DNA from: Paenibacillus sp. D2_2
Lineage (GTDB): Bacteria; Bacillota; Bacilli; Paenibacillales; Paenibacillaceae
Reading direction: 5' to 3'
NCBI RefSeq assembly: GCF_031199965.1
Contig: NZ_CP133605.1
Coordinates: forward strand, 5,684,348-5,748,347
Length of the DNA stretch: 64,000 bases
Shown here: piece by piece, positions 26,832 to 36,180 of the stretch
How the letters are laid out: each line of letters begins with the position of its first letter
Numbering within the stretch: position 1 is the stretch's first letter
Translations under genes and position numbers: made by a program
The notes under the pieces: model-generated
The model's database searches: none
The model's input: only the letters and a program-made list of their open reading frames with translations
Told to the model about the DNA's origin: nothing

Positions 26832-28516
26832 ATGAAATCAGGAAATAATAACGTATCGTCCCAACTGTTAAGGGGGCGGCGGTACTCAGTCTGGCAGCGA
26901 TTATTACGAAGCTGCTGGGGACACTACAGAAAATTCCGCTTCAGAATATCGGAGGAGACGGCGTATTCGGCATATATAATACCGTCTATCCGTTTTATAC
27001 AATCCTGTTAACACTAGCGACAGCCGGATTTCCGACAGCGGTATCTAAATTCGTAGCTGAACGTCATGCGAGAGGGGACGAACGTGGCAAACGAGCGGTA
27101 CTCCGGTTGGCTACCCTCATGATGATCGCCCTCGGGTTAGCCGGCAGCGCATTAATGTATTTTGGCGCCCCACTGCTGGCGTTCTTGATTGGTAGCAACC
27201 AGTTGGTACCTGCGTTGCGGAGCGCGGCTCCGGCACTGCTATTCATACCACTCAGCGCCTCACTTCGCGGTTATTTCCAGGGCCTACAGAATATGATACC
27301 GACCGCCGTATCGCAAGTCACGGAACAGGCCGTAAGAGTGGCAGTAATGATTGTATTCTTATTGTATTTAAGTAATGTTGGAGCAACCCAGTCAGTCATA
27401 GCCGGGGGTGCACTATCCGGTTCAGCATTTGGTGGTGCAGCAGGCTTATTAGTCATGTTGATGTATTGGATTAACTATCGCCGACAGCTCGGAGCAGGCT
27501 CCGGGAAAGTCGGCGACACTAGGGTCGGAGCTAAGCTTGTCGGGGAATGGTTGGCAGAGAGATTCCCTCAGTTGCCGCAGGGAATCCGGGAGAACGAGGC
27601 GGAACCCTGCTCTCATCTATACTTCGCTATGCGATCCCAATCTGTCTTGCTTCCCTGGCCGTTCCGTTAATCAGCCTGGTGGACACCTTTACATTGCCGC
27701 GGTTGCTGTCCGCTCATGGAGACGAGCTAGCTGTAATGTCGGCTGTTGGTGTTTACAATCGCGGAATTCCTCTTGTACAATTGGTGACTATGCTGGCTTC
27801 TTCATTGTCGGTGTTGTTCATCCCTGTATTGGCGGAGATGAATGTTCGGGGATACTACGGGGATCAGGCGGCAGCTGACATTGGCGCTCCGCTGGTTCTG
27901 GCTGATCGGTCTTGCCTCCTCGGCAGGGATCGCTCTACTAGCCGAACCGATCAATGTCATGCTGTATCAGGATGGAACAGGTAGTGGAACGATGGCCTGG
28001 ATTGCTTGGACGGCAGCGCCGAGCGCGCTTGTTACGGTAACAGCAGCACTGCTGCAGGGGCTAGGCTTCGTCCGCGCCCCGGCATTTCATCTGCTGCTGG
28101 CCGCTGCGCTCAAGACGGCGCTGAACGCGGCCCTTGTGCCGCAGATGGGCATTACCGGCGCTGCTGTCGCCGGTATCATCGCCTACGCTGTAGCTGCGGC
28201 TCTTAATCTCGCGCTGCTGCTCCGGCGCACGGGGCTCCGCCCCCATGCACAAGCAGCGCTGTTGCAGCCGGCCGTCGCCGTATTGGCGCTGGCCCTGCCC
28301 GTGCTCTTGCTGCGCCTTGCTGCCGCCCCGCTACCATCGAGCCGCCTGGTAGCGACTCTGGTCAGCCTGCTGGGCGTGCTGCTCGGCGCAGCCGTGTTCG
28401 CCGTCGCAGTCCTGCGAACACGTCTCTTGACCGCGGCGGAGGTGGCCGCCCTGCCGCGGATCGGACCGAAGCTACTGAAGCTGTTCGTAAGACTGCGGCT
28501 AATACGTCCAGAATAA
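26832..28516 (+). CDS. yabM: SpoVB/YabM-like polysaccharide flippase (frame broken three times)
   Basis: Multi-pass membrane protein of the MVF/polysaccharide exporter superfamily (MurJ/SpoVB type), likely a lipid-linked precursor flippase. About 561 residues with many hydrophobic helices, and the family N-terminus KLLGTLQKIPLQNIGGDGVFG after correction. Breaks are at 26872-26876 (five G for six), near 27598 (GG for GGG; corrected ENEGGTLLSSILRYA), and at 27848-27851 (one G too many or two too few, before DTTGIRRQL). The last 500 bases are much richer in G+C than the rest. It lies between spoVT and mazG as yabM does in B. subtilis. Confidence 0.85.
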
Positions 28517-28695
28517 AACAATAGATAAATCGTCTGCTACATTCTGCGATTGTTGCAATTTCGTAATTGGACAGAACTAGTGGTATAGTATTATCATGCC
28601 ATTTAGGCATAATTTATGGACTGCAGTGCAGGATAGGCTGAAAAGCCTGCCGGCAAGCCGTTCTAACACGATTGGAACAGGAGTGTGACTCATAC

Positions 28696-30189
28696 ATGAG
28701 CGCGAGCATAACGGTGATAGGACTTGGATCTGGCAATCCGGAGCAATTGACTCTGGGCAGTCTTAGGAGGCTCAAGGAAGCACAGGAGCGGTACGTGCGT
28801 ACGAAGGAGCATCCCGTTGTAGGCTGGCTGGAAGAGACAGGAGTTCATTTCACCTCATTTGATGCCGTGTATGTGGCGAAGGAGGATTTCCCTTCTGTAT
28901 ACGCTGAGATCGTAGATCAGCTGATCAAGCGTGCTATAGCTATGCCGGAGGAGCAGGAGATCATATATGCGATTCCTGGTCATCCAATGGTCGCGGAGGC
29001 AACGGTGAAGCTGCTGCGGGAGCGTTGTCCTGCTGAGCAAATTGCACTAAATATCATTGGGGGCGAGAGTTTCCTTGATGAAGCGTTCGTACGGCTTGGC
29101 TTTGACCCGATCGAGGGATTTCAGCTGCTGGATGCTTCGGAAATATCCGCCGGGGCGTTCAACCCGCGCTTGCATACCTTGATTGGTCAAGTATACGATG
29201 AATTTACAGCTTCCGACGTCAAGTTGAGTCTGATGGATATCTACCCGGACGATTATGAGATAACCGTAGGACATGCCCTCGGGGTGGAGGGCAGCGAGCA
29301 GATCGTTACCGTTCCGCTCTTTGAACTCGACCGCGTCGAAGGATTCGGTAACTTGTCGCTAGTTTACGTTCCGGCTAATATGGATGATGCCCTGCGCATT
29401 CGCACCTTAGATCGTCTGCACGAGATCGTGTCGATTCTACGCAGCCCTGGTGGCTGTCCTTGGGACCGCGAACAGACGCATCAGTCGATCCGCAAAAATC
29501 TGATCGAAGAAACTTATGAAGTGTTGGAGACGATCGATGAGGACGATCCAGACCATATGCGTGAGGAACTGGGTGATTTATTGCTGCAAGTTATGTTGCA
29601 TTCACAGATGGAAGAAGAGGTAGGGACCTTCTCCGTATACGATGTAATACAGGAACTCAATGAGAAGTTGGTCTACCGCCATCCGCACGTGTTCGGAGAA
29701 CTGAGCGCTGAGGATGCCGAGGCTGCGCTTCGGAACTGGGATGCGATGAAGGCCGAGGAGAAGCGCCGTAAAGGAATCGAACCGGAGCGGTTGTCAGCAT
29801 TAAGCGGTGTACCTCGAGATTTACCTGCTTTGATGAAGGCATATAAGCTCCAGAAGAAGGCGGCGAAGGTTGGCTTCGACTGGGAACAAATTGATTCAGT
29901 CTGGGCTAAGCTGGAGGAAGAGATATTAGAGCTTCGCGAGGCTGTGAAGACGCAGCAACTGTCAGAACAGACACTTGAACTGGGAGATGTTCTATTCTCT
30001 GTCGTTAATGCGGCAAGATTCATCGGTGTCGATCCGGAAGAAGCCTTATCGCAGACGATCTCCAAATTTGTCCGTCGATTCAGCTATGTGGAGCAGCGGC
30101 TACACGAAGCTGGGAAGACTCCTAGCACTAGCTCCCTTGTCGAAATGGACGAATTATGGGAGGAAGCAAAGGCGAATGAACGGAGATAA
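28696..30189 (+). CDS. mazG: YabN: tetrapyrrole-methylase-like domain fused to MazG
   Basis: Two-domain house-cleaning protein of 497 residues. The N-terminal part (about 1-225) has the SAM-methylase-like fold (ITVIGLGSGNPEQLT, IPGHPMVAEATVKLL). The C-terminal part is a tandem MazG nucleoside triphosphate pyrophosphohydrolase (SPGGCPWDREQTH, LIEETYEVLETI, REELGDLLLQVMLHSQM) that should hydrolyse aberrant NTPs. I use the ATG at 28696 (MSASITVIG) after AGGAGTG; a TTG at 28672 would add eight residues. The gene is normally placed before hup and rqcP here. Confidence 0.93.
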   Translation: MSASITVIGLGSGNPEQLTLGSLRRLKEAQERYVRTKEHPVVGWLEETGVHFTSFDAVYVAKEDFPSVYAEIVDQLIKRAIAMPEEQEIIYAIPGHPMVAEATVKLLRERCPAEQIALNIIGGESFLDEAFVRLGFDPIEGFQLLDASEISAGAFNPRLHTLIGQVYDEFTASDVKLSLMDIYPDDYEITVGHALGVEGSEQIVTVPLFELDRVEGFGNLSLVYVPANMDDALRIRTLDRLHEIVSILRSPGGCPWDREQTHQSIRKNLIEETYEVLETIDEDDPDHMREELGDLLLQVMLHSQMEEEVGTFSVYDVIQELNEKLVYRHPHVFGELSAEDAEAALRNWDAMKAEEKRRKGIEPERLSALSGVPRDLPALMKAYKLQKKAAKVGFDWEQIDSVWAKLEEEILELREAVKTQQLSEQTLELGDVLFSVVNAARFIGVDPEEALSQTISKFVRRFSYVEQRLHEAGKTPSTSSLVEMDELWEEAKANERR

Positions 30190-30376
30190 TTAGGAAAATT
30201 GCCTAAAATGCGGGTAATTTTGCGAAAAAAACAAAAAAAATCTAAGTTCCGGGCAGGATTTTCAATTTTAAGCAAGAATACTCATACAAAGATATCCTTG
30301 CGGTAAAAGGAGTTATAGCTCCAATTACTGCAATATCAATATCATTTATTTCTTTATCTATTGGGAGGCATTAATA

Positions 30377-30649
30377 ATGAACAAAACAGATCTGATCAAC
30401 AACATTTCCAGCAAGAGTGGCTTGACTAAAAAAGACGTTGAATCCGTATTGAACGGATTTCTTGGTGAAATCACTGAGGCTCTTGCTGGCGGAGACAAAG
30501 TACAATTGATTGGTTTCGGTACTTTCGAAACTCGCAAGCGTTCCGGTCGTACTGGCCGTAACCCACAAACAGGCAAGACGATCGAAATTCCTGCATCTAA
30601 CGTACCAGCATTCAAAGCCGGCAACAAACTTAAAGAAGCTGTAAAATAA
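30377..30649 (+). CDS. hup: DNA-binding protein HU
   Basis: A 90-residue histone-like nucleoid protein. GFGTFETRKRSGRTGRNPQTG and IEIPASNVPAFKAGNKLK are the beta-arm and C-terminal HU signatures. The ATG at 30377 follows GGGAGG. The stop overlaps the rqcP start (TAATG). In B. subtilis the HU gene hbs lies elsewhere, so this placement separates the organism from Bacillus. The 187-base upstream gap is AT-rich and may hold its promoter. Confidence 0.97.
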   Translation: MNKTDLINNISSKSGLTKKDVESVLNGFLGEITEALAGGDKVQLIGFGTFETRKRSGRTGRNPQTGKTIEIPASNVPAFKAGNKLKEAVK

Positions 30650-30923
30650 TGCGTCTCGACAAATTCCTTAAGGTGTCGCGCTTGATTAAGCGGCGTACAG
30701 TCGCAAAGGACGTCTCTGATCAAGGGAGAGTTCTGATCAACGGCCGTGAATCGAAGCCGAGCAGTGCGGTCAAGGTGGGGACGAAATTACGGTGCAATTC
30801 GGCCAGAAGCTGGTTACCGTAAGAGTTGAACGCTTGGCTGAGACCACTCGCAAAGAAGAAGCAGCTACGATGTATACCTTGGTGAAGGAAGAACCGATCG
30901 CAAAGCATGATTTGTTCGAATAA
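30649..30923 (+). CDS. rqcP: S4-domain ribosome quality control protein RqcP (frame broken once)
   Basis: Small RNA-binding protein (YabO) that works with RqcH on stalled 50S subunits to extend C-terminal alanine tails. The S4 motif MRLDKFLKVSRLIKRRTVAK is at the N-terminus. The frame breaks at 30777-30780 where four G should be five; correction gives VGDEITVQFGQKLVTVRVER and an end at ..AKHDLFE, about 91 residues. Because of the break, neither half is long by itself. It overlaps the hup stop by one base and ends at a terminator. Confidence 0.9.
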
Positions 30924-30950
30924 CAAATTGTGATTTTACTGCTTATTCAG

Positions 30951-30977
30951 CGGTGCCCTATGGCACCGTTTTTATTT
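30951..30977 (+). terminator. Intrinsic terminator after rqcP
   Basis: CGGTGCC (30951-30957) pairs with GGCACCG (30962-30968), followed by TTTTTATTTT. Confidence 0.9.
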
Positions 30978-31041
30978 TCCCTTCGGTTCTAAACCAGATA
31001 TCTGCTCCATAAGCTATTTGTAAGAAGGAGGGGTACATGCC

Positions 31042-31323
31042 ATGGTCGAACAAGGAAAAGGGAAGCGTCAGGAGTTGCATTTATTTCAAAGAAAGCTGCT
31101 CGAAATATCAGGGGTGCTGAATGTGGAGAGCTTCGATAGCGAGGAGTTTCTGCTGCAGACCGAGCTAGGGCATTTGACGATCCGCGGACAGAATTTACAT
31201 ATCAAGAACTTGAACCTAGAACAGGGGCTTGTCAGTATCGAGGGCCTGGTAAATTCCCTGTCCTATCTGGAGCCGGGCTCCCATTCATCGAATAAGGGCT
31301 TCCTCGGTAAATTGTTCCGATGA
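31042..31323 (+). CDS. yabP: Sporulation protein YabP
   Basis: A 93-residue sporulation protein required for spore coat/cortex maturation in B. subtilis. The pattern HLFQRKLLEISGVLNVESFDSEEFLLQT is divided between conserved motifs of the YabP/YqfC family. The ATG at 31042 follows AAGGAGGGG. Its stop overlaps the yabQ start (ATGA), so they are coupled. Family members are under sigma-E control; no clear promoter could be assigned. Confidence 0.92.
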   Translation: MVEQGKGKRQELHLFQRKLLEISGVLNVESFDSEEFLLQTELGHLTIRGQNLHIKNLNLEQGLVSIEGLVNSLSYLEPGSHSSNKGFLGKLFR

Positions 31324-31888
31324 ACTTACATACGCAGTGGATAACCCTTCTCTGGATGTTGGCATGCGGAGGAATTATGGGAATGGTCTTCGACGGCTAC
31401 CGGGTCGTGTCCTGGCAATTTCGTTTCCCCGCTGGAGTATTCATACCCTTGACCTTTTATATTGGTGCGGTTCTGCGTTATTTGTATTTCGAACTTTATA
31501 TCATACAAATCAGGGAGAATTAAGATTCTATGTGTTTTTGGGACTTTTTATAGGCGTTTGGATTCATTTTTTGTTTCTTAGTGTTATAACCGAACGTTTT
31601 GTGGTAATGTTAATTATAGTAATAAAGCGGTTTTATAGGATATTAGTCGGAATTGTCCGGGTCGTGCTCATTGCACCGATCAGGTTGCTCCTCAAAGGAA
31701 TTAGGTTGTTACTTGGTTTTATATGGGTTATTTTATTATTCTTGGGGCGGATCACTTTGCTGCCGTTCTGGAAGCTTCTATTGTGGGCTACAAGGCCGCT
31801 GCGTAGACGTCTTCGCATTTCGGACAAGCTAACCGCAGCGCGGGACTGGATAAAGTCGTTATGGACACGCTGGTTTCATAGAGAGTAA
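31320..31888 (+). CDS. yabQ: Sporulation membrane protein YabQ (frame broken once)
   Basis: Polytopic membrane protein needed for cortex formation. The N-terminus MNLHTQWITLLWMLACGG and MGMVFDGYRVV match the family, with several hydrophobic helices and a basic C-terminus. The frame breaks at 31427-31430 where four C should be five; correction joins SWQFRFP to RWSIHTLDLLYWCGSALFVF. Corrected length is about 189 residues. It overlaps yabP and precedes divIC. Confidence 0.9.
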
Positions 31889-31933
31889 GATTTCGCAAAT
31901 GAATAAGAGATTAAGAGATTGGAGGGCGCTCAA

Positions 31934-32275
31934 TTGCATAAGGTATCTACAGATAGACAATCGCAGAATAAAGCCGGAACAATCGGAGCGCGCCGTAGAT
32001 TGCGGTTATGGATGATATTCATGGCTGTTTTTATGATATGGTCGGGCCATACCTTTATTTCTCAATCCAGCGAGATTGGACAGAAATCTGAGCAGCTGTC
32101 GGAGCGTCAAGCTTCTAAGGTAGCGGCGGAACAGAATTTGAATCAATTGAATTATGAATTGAATCGTCTGAAGGATCCTGAATATATCGGTCAGATCGCA
32201 ATGAAGAAGTATGGACTGTATAAACCTGGTGAAATTCCGGTTCGGGTATCCGATTCCGGCTCGGATAATGATTGA
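31934..32275 (+). CDS. divIC: Cell-division protein DivIC (FtsB-like)
   Basis: Bitopic division protein of 113 residues, partner of FtsL and DivIB at the septum. A basic N-terminus, a single membrane helix (about residues 27-45, LWMIFMAVFMIWSGHTF) and a coiled coil (about 50-85) are followed by EYIGQIAMKKYGLYKPGE, the DivIC signature. I chose the TTG at 31934, seven bases after GGAGGG. It follows yabQ by 45 bases. Confidence 0.92.
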   Translation: MHKVSTDRQSQNKAGTIGARRRLRLWMIFMAVFMIWSGHTFISQSSEIGQKSEQLSERQASKVAAEQNLNQLNYELNRLKDPEYIGQIAMKKYGLYKPGEIPVRVSDSGSDND

Positions 32276-32295
32276 AATCTAAGGGCATCCGTCTG

Positions 32296-32324
32296 TTGAC
32301 CTTGTTTCACTCATTCGGTATAAT
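32296..32324 (+). promoter_or_regulatory. Sigma-A promoter of yabR
   Basis: TTGACC (32296-32301), 17 bases, TATAAT (32319-32324), 66 bases before the start codon. Confidence 0.7.
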
Positions 32325-32389
32325 CAAATCACCGCAGTCATGATTTCGAGGCCTGGCTGTATATTTTTAAGGGAGGATCATTTTATTTT

Positions 32390-32863
32390 ATGGCAATAGA
32401 AGTGGGCACCAAGTTAGAGGGTAAAGTGACAGGCATCACGCATTTCGGAGCATTTGTGGATCTGTCAGGAGGTGTCACGGGTCTCGTTCACATCTCGGAG
32501 ATCGCCGACAATTACGTGAAGGACGTCAACGATCACTTGAAGATTGGCGATATGGTTACCGTGAAGGTAATTAATGTCGATAAGGACGGTAAGATCGGAC
32601 TTTCCATTAAGCAAGCCGTTGATAAGCCGGTTGAGTCAAGCAGACCGCCTCGTGCACCAAGAAGCGATCGCCCAAGCGGCGGCAGAGACGGGGACAGACC
32701 AGGTGGCGGATTTAATCGGGATCGAGGGGGACGTTCTTTCTCAAATAAGACTACATTTGAAGATAAAATGTCGCGTTTCCTCAAGGATAGTGAAGAGCGA
32801 ATTTCTTCGTTGAAGAAGAATACGGAAGGCAAACGCGGAGGACGCGGAGCTAAACGAATGTAA
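32390..32863 (+). CDS. yabR: S1-domain RNA-binding protein YabR
   Basis: A 157-residue general RNA-binding protein. The S1 domain covers residues 1-75 (GTKLEGKVTGITHFGAFVDL, GLVHISEIADNYVKDV, KIGLSIKQ). The following low-complexity stretch is rich in Arg, Gly, Ser and Asp (RGG-like), and a short helical tail ends in GKRGGRGAKRM. Its role in B. subtilis is not settled. It has its own promoter and terminator. Confidence 0.92.
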   Translation: MAIEVGTKLEGKVTGITHFGAFVDLSGGVTGLVHISEIADNYVKDVNDHLKIGDMVTVKVINVDKDGKIGLSIKQAVDKPVESSRPPRAPRSDRPSGGRDGDRPGGGFNRDRGGRSFSNKTTFEDKMSRFLKDSEERISSLKKNTEGKRGGRGAKRM

Positions 32864-32882
32864 TTTCTTAATATGAAACCCA

Positions 32883-32912
32883 CCGTAGGCATAGATATGC
32901 CTACGGTTTTTT
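32883..32912 (+). terminator. Intrinsic terminator after yabR
   Basis: CCGTAGGCAT (32883-32892) pairs with ATGCCTACGG (32897-32906), followed by six T. Confidence 0.9.
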
Positions 32913-32991
32913 GTTGTTTGTACGACGGTAGCTTAGGAATTTGTTTTTTGAACTTGTACTTTGAATTTTTTCCAGCTTCTATTTTTGTCGT

Positions 32992-33027
32992 CTGTCCCGC
33001 TCAGGCGACAGGTTATTACGCAATAAC
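32992..33027 (+). other. Two adjacent hairpins in the yabR-spoIIE gap
   Basis: CTGTC/GACAG (32992-33011) is followed at once by GTTATT-ACGC-AATAAC (33012-33027). B. subtilis has a small tRNA cluster in this interval; no tRNA can be folded here. Apart from these and the spoIIE promoter the 402-base gap shows nothing. Confidence 0.35.
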
Positions 33028-33160
33028 ACGATTTGTATCAGATCAATCAGTGCTGTAGTGCGTTAAAATGAGGATGCCAGGTACGAACATAAGCACGTAT
33101 ATGAGCTATGTAACCTTTGACTGGCCTAGGTTCGTGGTGTTTCGTAAATCCCTCTCAATT

Positions 33161-33226
33161 TGTCGGAAATTTCTTAGCTCCCTGCTCCGGTATCTGACAA
33201 ACTTTCCAATACGCTCTACCTATAAT
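33161..33226 (+). promoter_or_regulatory. spoIIE promoter with 21-bp spacing
   Basis: CTGACA (33194-33199) and TATAAT (33221-33226) are separated by 21 bases. Spo0A-activated sigma-A promoters of B. subtilis spoIIE and spoIIG have this unusual spacing. TGTCGGA (33161-33167), one mismatch from a 0A box, lies upstream. Confidence 0.7.
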
Positions 33227-33265
33227 GGGACATACCTAACAAATTGGATAAGGTGGTGCCAGTTG

Positions 33266-35764
33266 ATGGAGAAGTGGAATGTCATTATGTTTCCCGGTTT
33301 GAAGAGGCTAAAAGGACATACCAAGGCAAAAGGCAGAAGAGCCTGGATGGATGTACCGCTCTTGGAGCGAGCCGCTCAGCGTTTTACGGTGAATAAATGG
33401 AATTTGCTCTTTCTGGTGATGGCATTCTTACTGGGGAGAGCTACTATTCTGGACGAGCTGTCCCCGTTTGCTATCGCCTTCTTCGCAGTGATGATGTTTA
33501 TGCGACGTGATATCGCGATAACCGCGGGGGCACTAATGGTGATTGGAGCACTCCTATCTCCAGTTCAGCACGGGATATGGATCGCAGCAGAACTGCTTAT
33601 ATTCTACTTGATTCATAGAGGTCTAGAGAATTTTGAGCGAGCGGACATTTCTTATGCCCCTTTAGCTGTATTTACAAGTACCTTTCTTGTAGGTCTATTC
33701 CAGGCAGTCGTCGGCCCCTCCTTAAGCTGGTACGCAATGATGATGATGGTAGCTGATTCCATACTTAGCTTTGTACTGACTTTGGTCTTTATTCAATCCG
33801 TGCCGGTCTTCTCGCTTCGCAGGAAGGGGCGTCATCTTAGGAATGAGGAGATCCTCTGTCTGGTCATCTTATTGGCATCAGTGATGACCGGTGCCATTGG
33901 TTGGGAGATATATGGTCTATCTATCGAACATATTATGTCGAGATATTTGATTCTGTTATTCGCTCTGGTTGGAGGTGCTTCGCTCGGAGCATCAGTAGGT
34001 GTGATTACCGGGCTGATTCTCAGTCTGGCCAATATGACAGCACTCTATCAGATGAGTCTGTTAGCCTTTGCCGGCATGCTGGCTGGTATGTTACGGGAAG
34101 GACGTAAGTGGGCTGTCGCTTTGGGGATGCTGCTTGGCTCATCGATTCTATCAATATATTTGACGGGTCCTGCTGAGGTGATGTCCTCAACTTGGGAGAG
34201 TTGCATTGCGATCCTACTCTTCCTAGTAACCCCGAAGGGAGCGATAAGTGTCATTTCCAAGTATGTACCTGGTACGCAGGATCATCTCAATTCACAGCAG
34301 GAATATGCAAAACGGGTCAGGGAGATTACAGCCGGGCGGGTAGCCCAGTTTTCCCAAGTGTTCAAGCAACTGTCGCGCAGCTTTGGTCAGATGGCTAGTA
34401 GTGGCGAGATATCCAAGCAGAGCGAAGAGGTTGGCCATTTTATGAATGCGATTACCGAAGGAGCTTGCGGGAATTGCCTCCGTCGCAAAGCTTGTTGGGA
34501 CAATAATTTCTATCAAACTTATAAATTAATGACAGAGATGATGACGTCTGTAGAAGATAATCCGGATCTCTCAAGACGTGATCTGCCTCCCAAATGGAAT
34601 AAGTTGTGCGTCAAGATCGATCAAGTGCTCGATCTGATGAAGCAGGAGTATAGTCTATATCAGAATGATATGCAGTGGAAGCGGCAAATATACGACAGCA
34701 GACAACTTGTAGCTGAGCAACTCTCAGGGGTCTCGCAGGTCATGGAGGATCTAGCGAGAGAGATTCAGCGAGAAGGACAGGTAATGTATAAGCAGGAGGA
34801 GCAAATTCGAGATGCTCTCGACAAAATGGGGCTGTCCATTCATAGCATTGACATTATTAACTTGGATCATGGCAATGTGGAGATTGAAATTGTCCATGCG
34901 TATACCCGAGGATTCGATGAGTGCCGGAAAATTATAGCGCCGTTATTATCGGACATTGTGGACGAGCATATTTCGGTGGTTAGGGAGAATATGCCGATGG
35001 GCAGAGATGGACTAGCAACTGTAACTTTCGGTTCAGCCAAGGCCTTCGAGGTGACGACCGGAGTAGCTGGGGCTGCTAAAGGTGGAGATTTATTATCAGG
35101 CGATAGCTTTAGTGCTATGGAGCTCGGAAATGGGACCTATGCTGTAGCCATTAGCGACGGAATGGGCAATGGAGAGCGGGCTCGACTAGAGAGCAGCACG
35201 GCGCTGGAAATTCTCGAACAATTGCTGCAATCGGGGATGGATGAGAAGTTAGCGGTGAAATCGGTCAATTCGATTCTCATGCTTCGCTCTCCGGATGAGG
35301 TATATGCTACGGTTGATATGGCCCTGATCGATGAGTTCTCCGCACAGACGACTTTCCTGAAGATCGGTTCATCACCGAGCTTCATTAAGCGAGGGAACGA
35401 AGTTATTCCGATTACTGCCAGCAATTTACCGATTGGGATTATTCAAGATATTGAGATAGACCTTGTGACGGTTCAGTTGCTTCCAGGCGACACCCTGATC
35501 ATGATGACGGACGGAGTGTATGATGCCCCAGGTTATGCAGTGAATAAGGAGCTGTGGATTAAGCGGATAATCTCAGAGATACACGGCGATGACCCACAGG
35601 AAATTGCTGACTGCCTACTAGAAACGGTGATTCGTTATCAGAAGAATACGATCCATGATGATATGACAGTAGTAGTAGCTAAAATTGATCATTTAGTGCC
35701 ACAGTGGGCGACCCTGCATATCCCGGGAATATCACGGTTGGACCGACCGCGGACCGTAAGCTGA
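33266..35764 (+). CDS. spoIIE: Stage II sporulation protein E (PP2C phosphatase)
   Basis: Septum-associated serine phosphatase that dephosphorylates SpoIIAA to activate sigma-F and also acts with FtsZ. The 832-residue protein has about ten membrane helices in residues 40-310, a central FtsZ-interacting/oligomerisation region with a CGNCLRRKACW cysteine cluster, and a C-terminal PP2C domain (AISDGMGNGERA, MMTDGVYDAPG, HDDMTVVVA). I use the ATG at 33266 after AAGGTGG; a TTG lies one codon earlier. The frame is intact over 2.5 kb. Spo0A control is inferred from the promoter. Confidence 0.96.
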   Translation: MEKWNVIMFPGLKRLKGHTKAKGRRAWMDVPLLERAAQRFTVNKWNLLFLVMAFLLGRATILDELSPFAIAFFAVMMFMRRDIAITAGALMVIGALLSPVQHGIWIAAELLIFYLIHRGLENFERADISYAPLAVFTSTFLVGLFQAVVGPSLSWYAMMMMVADSILSFVLTLVFIQSVPVFSLRRKGRHLRNEEILCLVILLASVMTGAIGWEIYGLSIEHIMSRYLILLFALVGGASLGASVGVITGLILSLANMTALYQMSLLAFAGMLAGMLREGRKWAVALGMLLGSSILSIYLTGPAEVMSSTWESCIAILLFLVTPKGAISVISKYVPGTQDHLNSQQEYAKRVREITAGRVAQFSQVFKQLSRSFGQMASSGEISKQSEEVGHFMNAITEGACGNCLRRKACWDNNFYQTYKLMTEMMTSVEDNPDLSRRDLPPKWNKLCVKIDQVLDLMKQEYSLYQNDMQWKRQIYDSRQLVAEQLSGVSQVMEDLAREIQREGQVMYKQEEQIRDALDKMGLSIHSIDIINLDHGNVEIEIVHAYTRGFDECRKIIAPLLSDIVDEHISVVRENMPMGRDGLATVTFGSAKAFEVTTGVAGAAKGGDLLSGDSFSAMELGNGTYAVAISDGMGNGERARLESSTALEILEQLLQSGMDEKLAVKSVNSILMLRSPDEVYATVDMALIDEFSAQTTFLKIGSSPSFIKRGNEVIPITASNLPIGIIQDIEIDLVTVQLLPGDTLIMMTDGVYDAPGYAVNKELWIKRIISEIHGDDPQEIADCLLETVIRYQKNTIHDDMTVVVAKIDHLVPQWATLHIPGISRLDRPRTVS

Positions 35765-35939
35765 AAAATGGAAAGGGACAGACAGTGACTTTAGTAGTGG
35801 ATTAAAAGACGACAAACTTCAAGAAATGTACACAACTCTGGAATAATTTATCATGGGAAAGTTTTGGAAATTGGAGTAAGATTATCATTGCGGTTTTGTC
35901 GAAATTTGTATGATGGATCCCTTAAATTTATTATATATT

Positions 35940-36068
35940 ATTTTGGGCAAAGCTATCGAAAGGTAGTGACGCAAAGCTATAGGGACTAATTCTCCTGAAG
36001 GGGGATATGTCAGCCAGTTGCTATTTTAGGTAACCTATAGTGTTTGCTATGCGGTTATCTTTTTTTTT
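35940..36068 (+). promoter_or_regulatory. Cyclic di-GMP-I (GEMM) riboswitch with terminator
   Basis: GGGCAAAGC (35945), a short GAAA-capped stem, GACGCAAAGC (35968-35977), GGGACTAA and CAGCCAG match the GEMM-I aptamer. An intrinsic terminator follows: AGGTAACC (36028-36035) with GGTTATCT (36053-36060) and nine T. CTATAGG (35977-35983) in the aptamer can alternatively pair with CCTATAG (36034-36040), overlapping the terminator arm. The riboswitch fills most of the 35765-36180 gap. A TGTCGAA 0A-box match lies at 35897-35903. Confidence 0.9.
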
Positions 36069-36180
36069 GCCCGAATTATAAGTGGATCCCCATCTTGAAG
36101 GGAGAATGTATAAAAACCGATTACCGAAAGGAATTATTAGTAATTCCAAGTCATCACATGGAACGAAAAGGAGACTGAGT

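Noticed and set aside
32864..33265. tRNA genes expected between yabR and spoIIE
   Set aside because: No cloverleaf, T-loop GTTCRAATC or acceptor stem is found; only simple hairpins are present.
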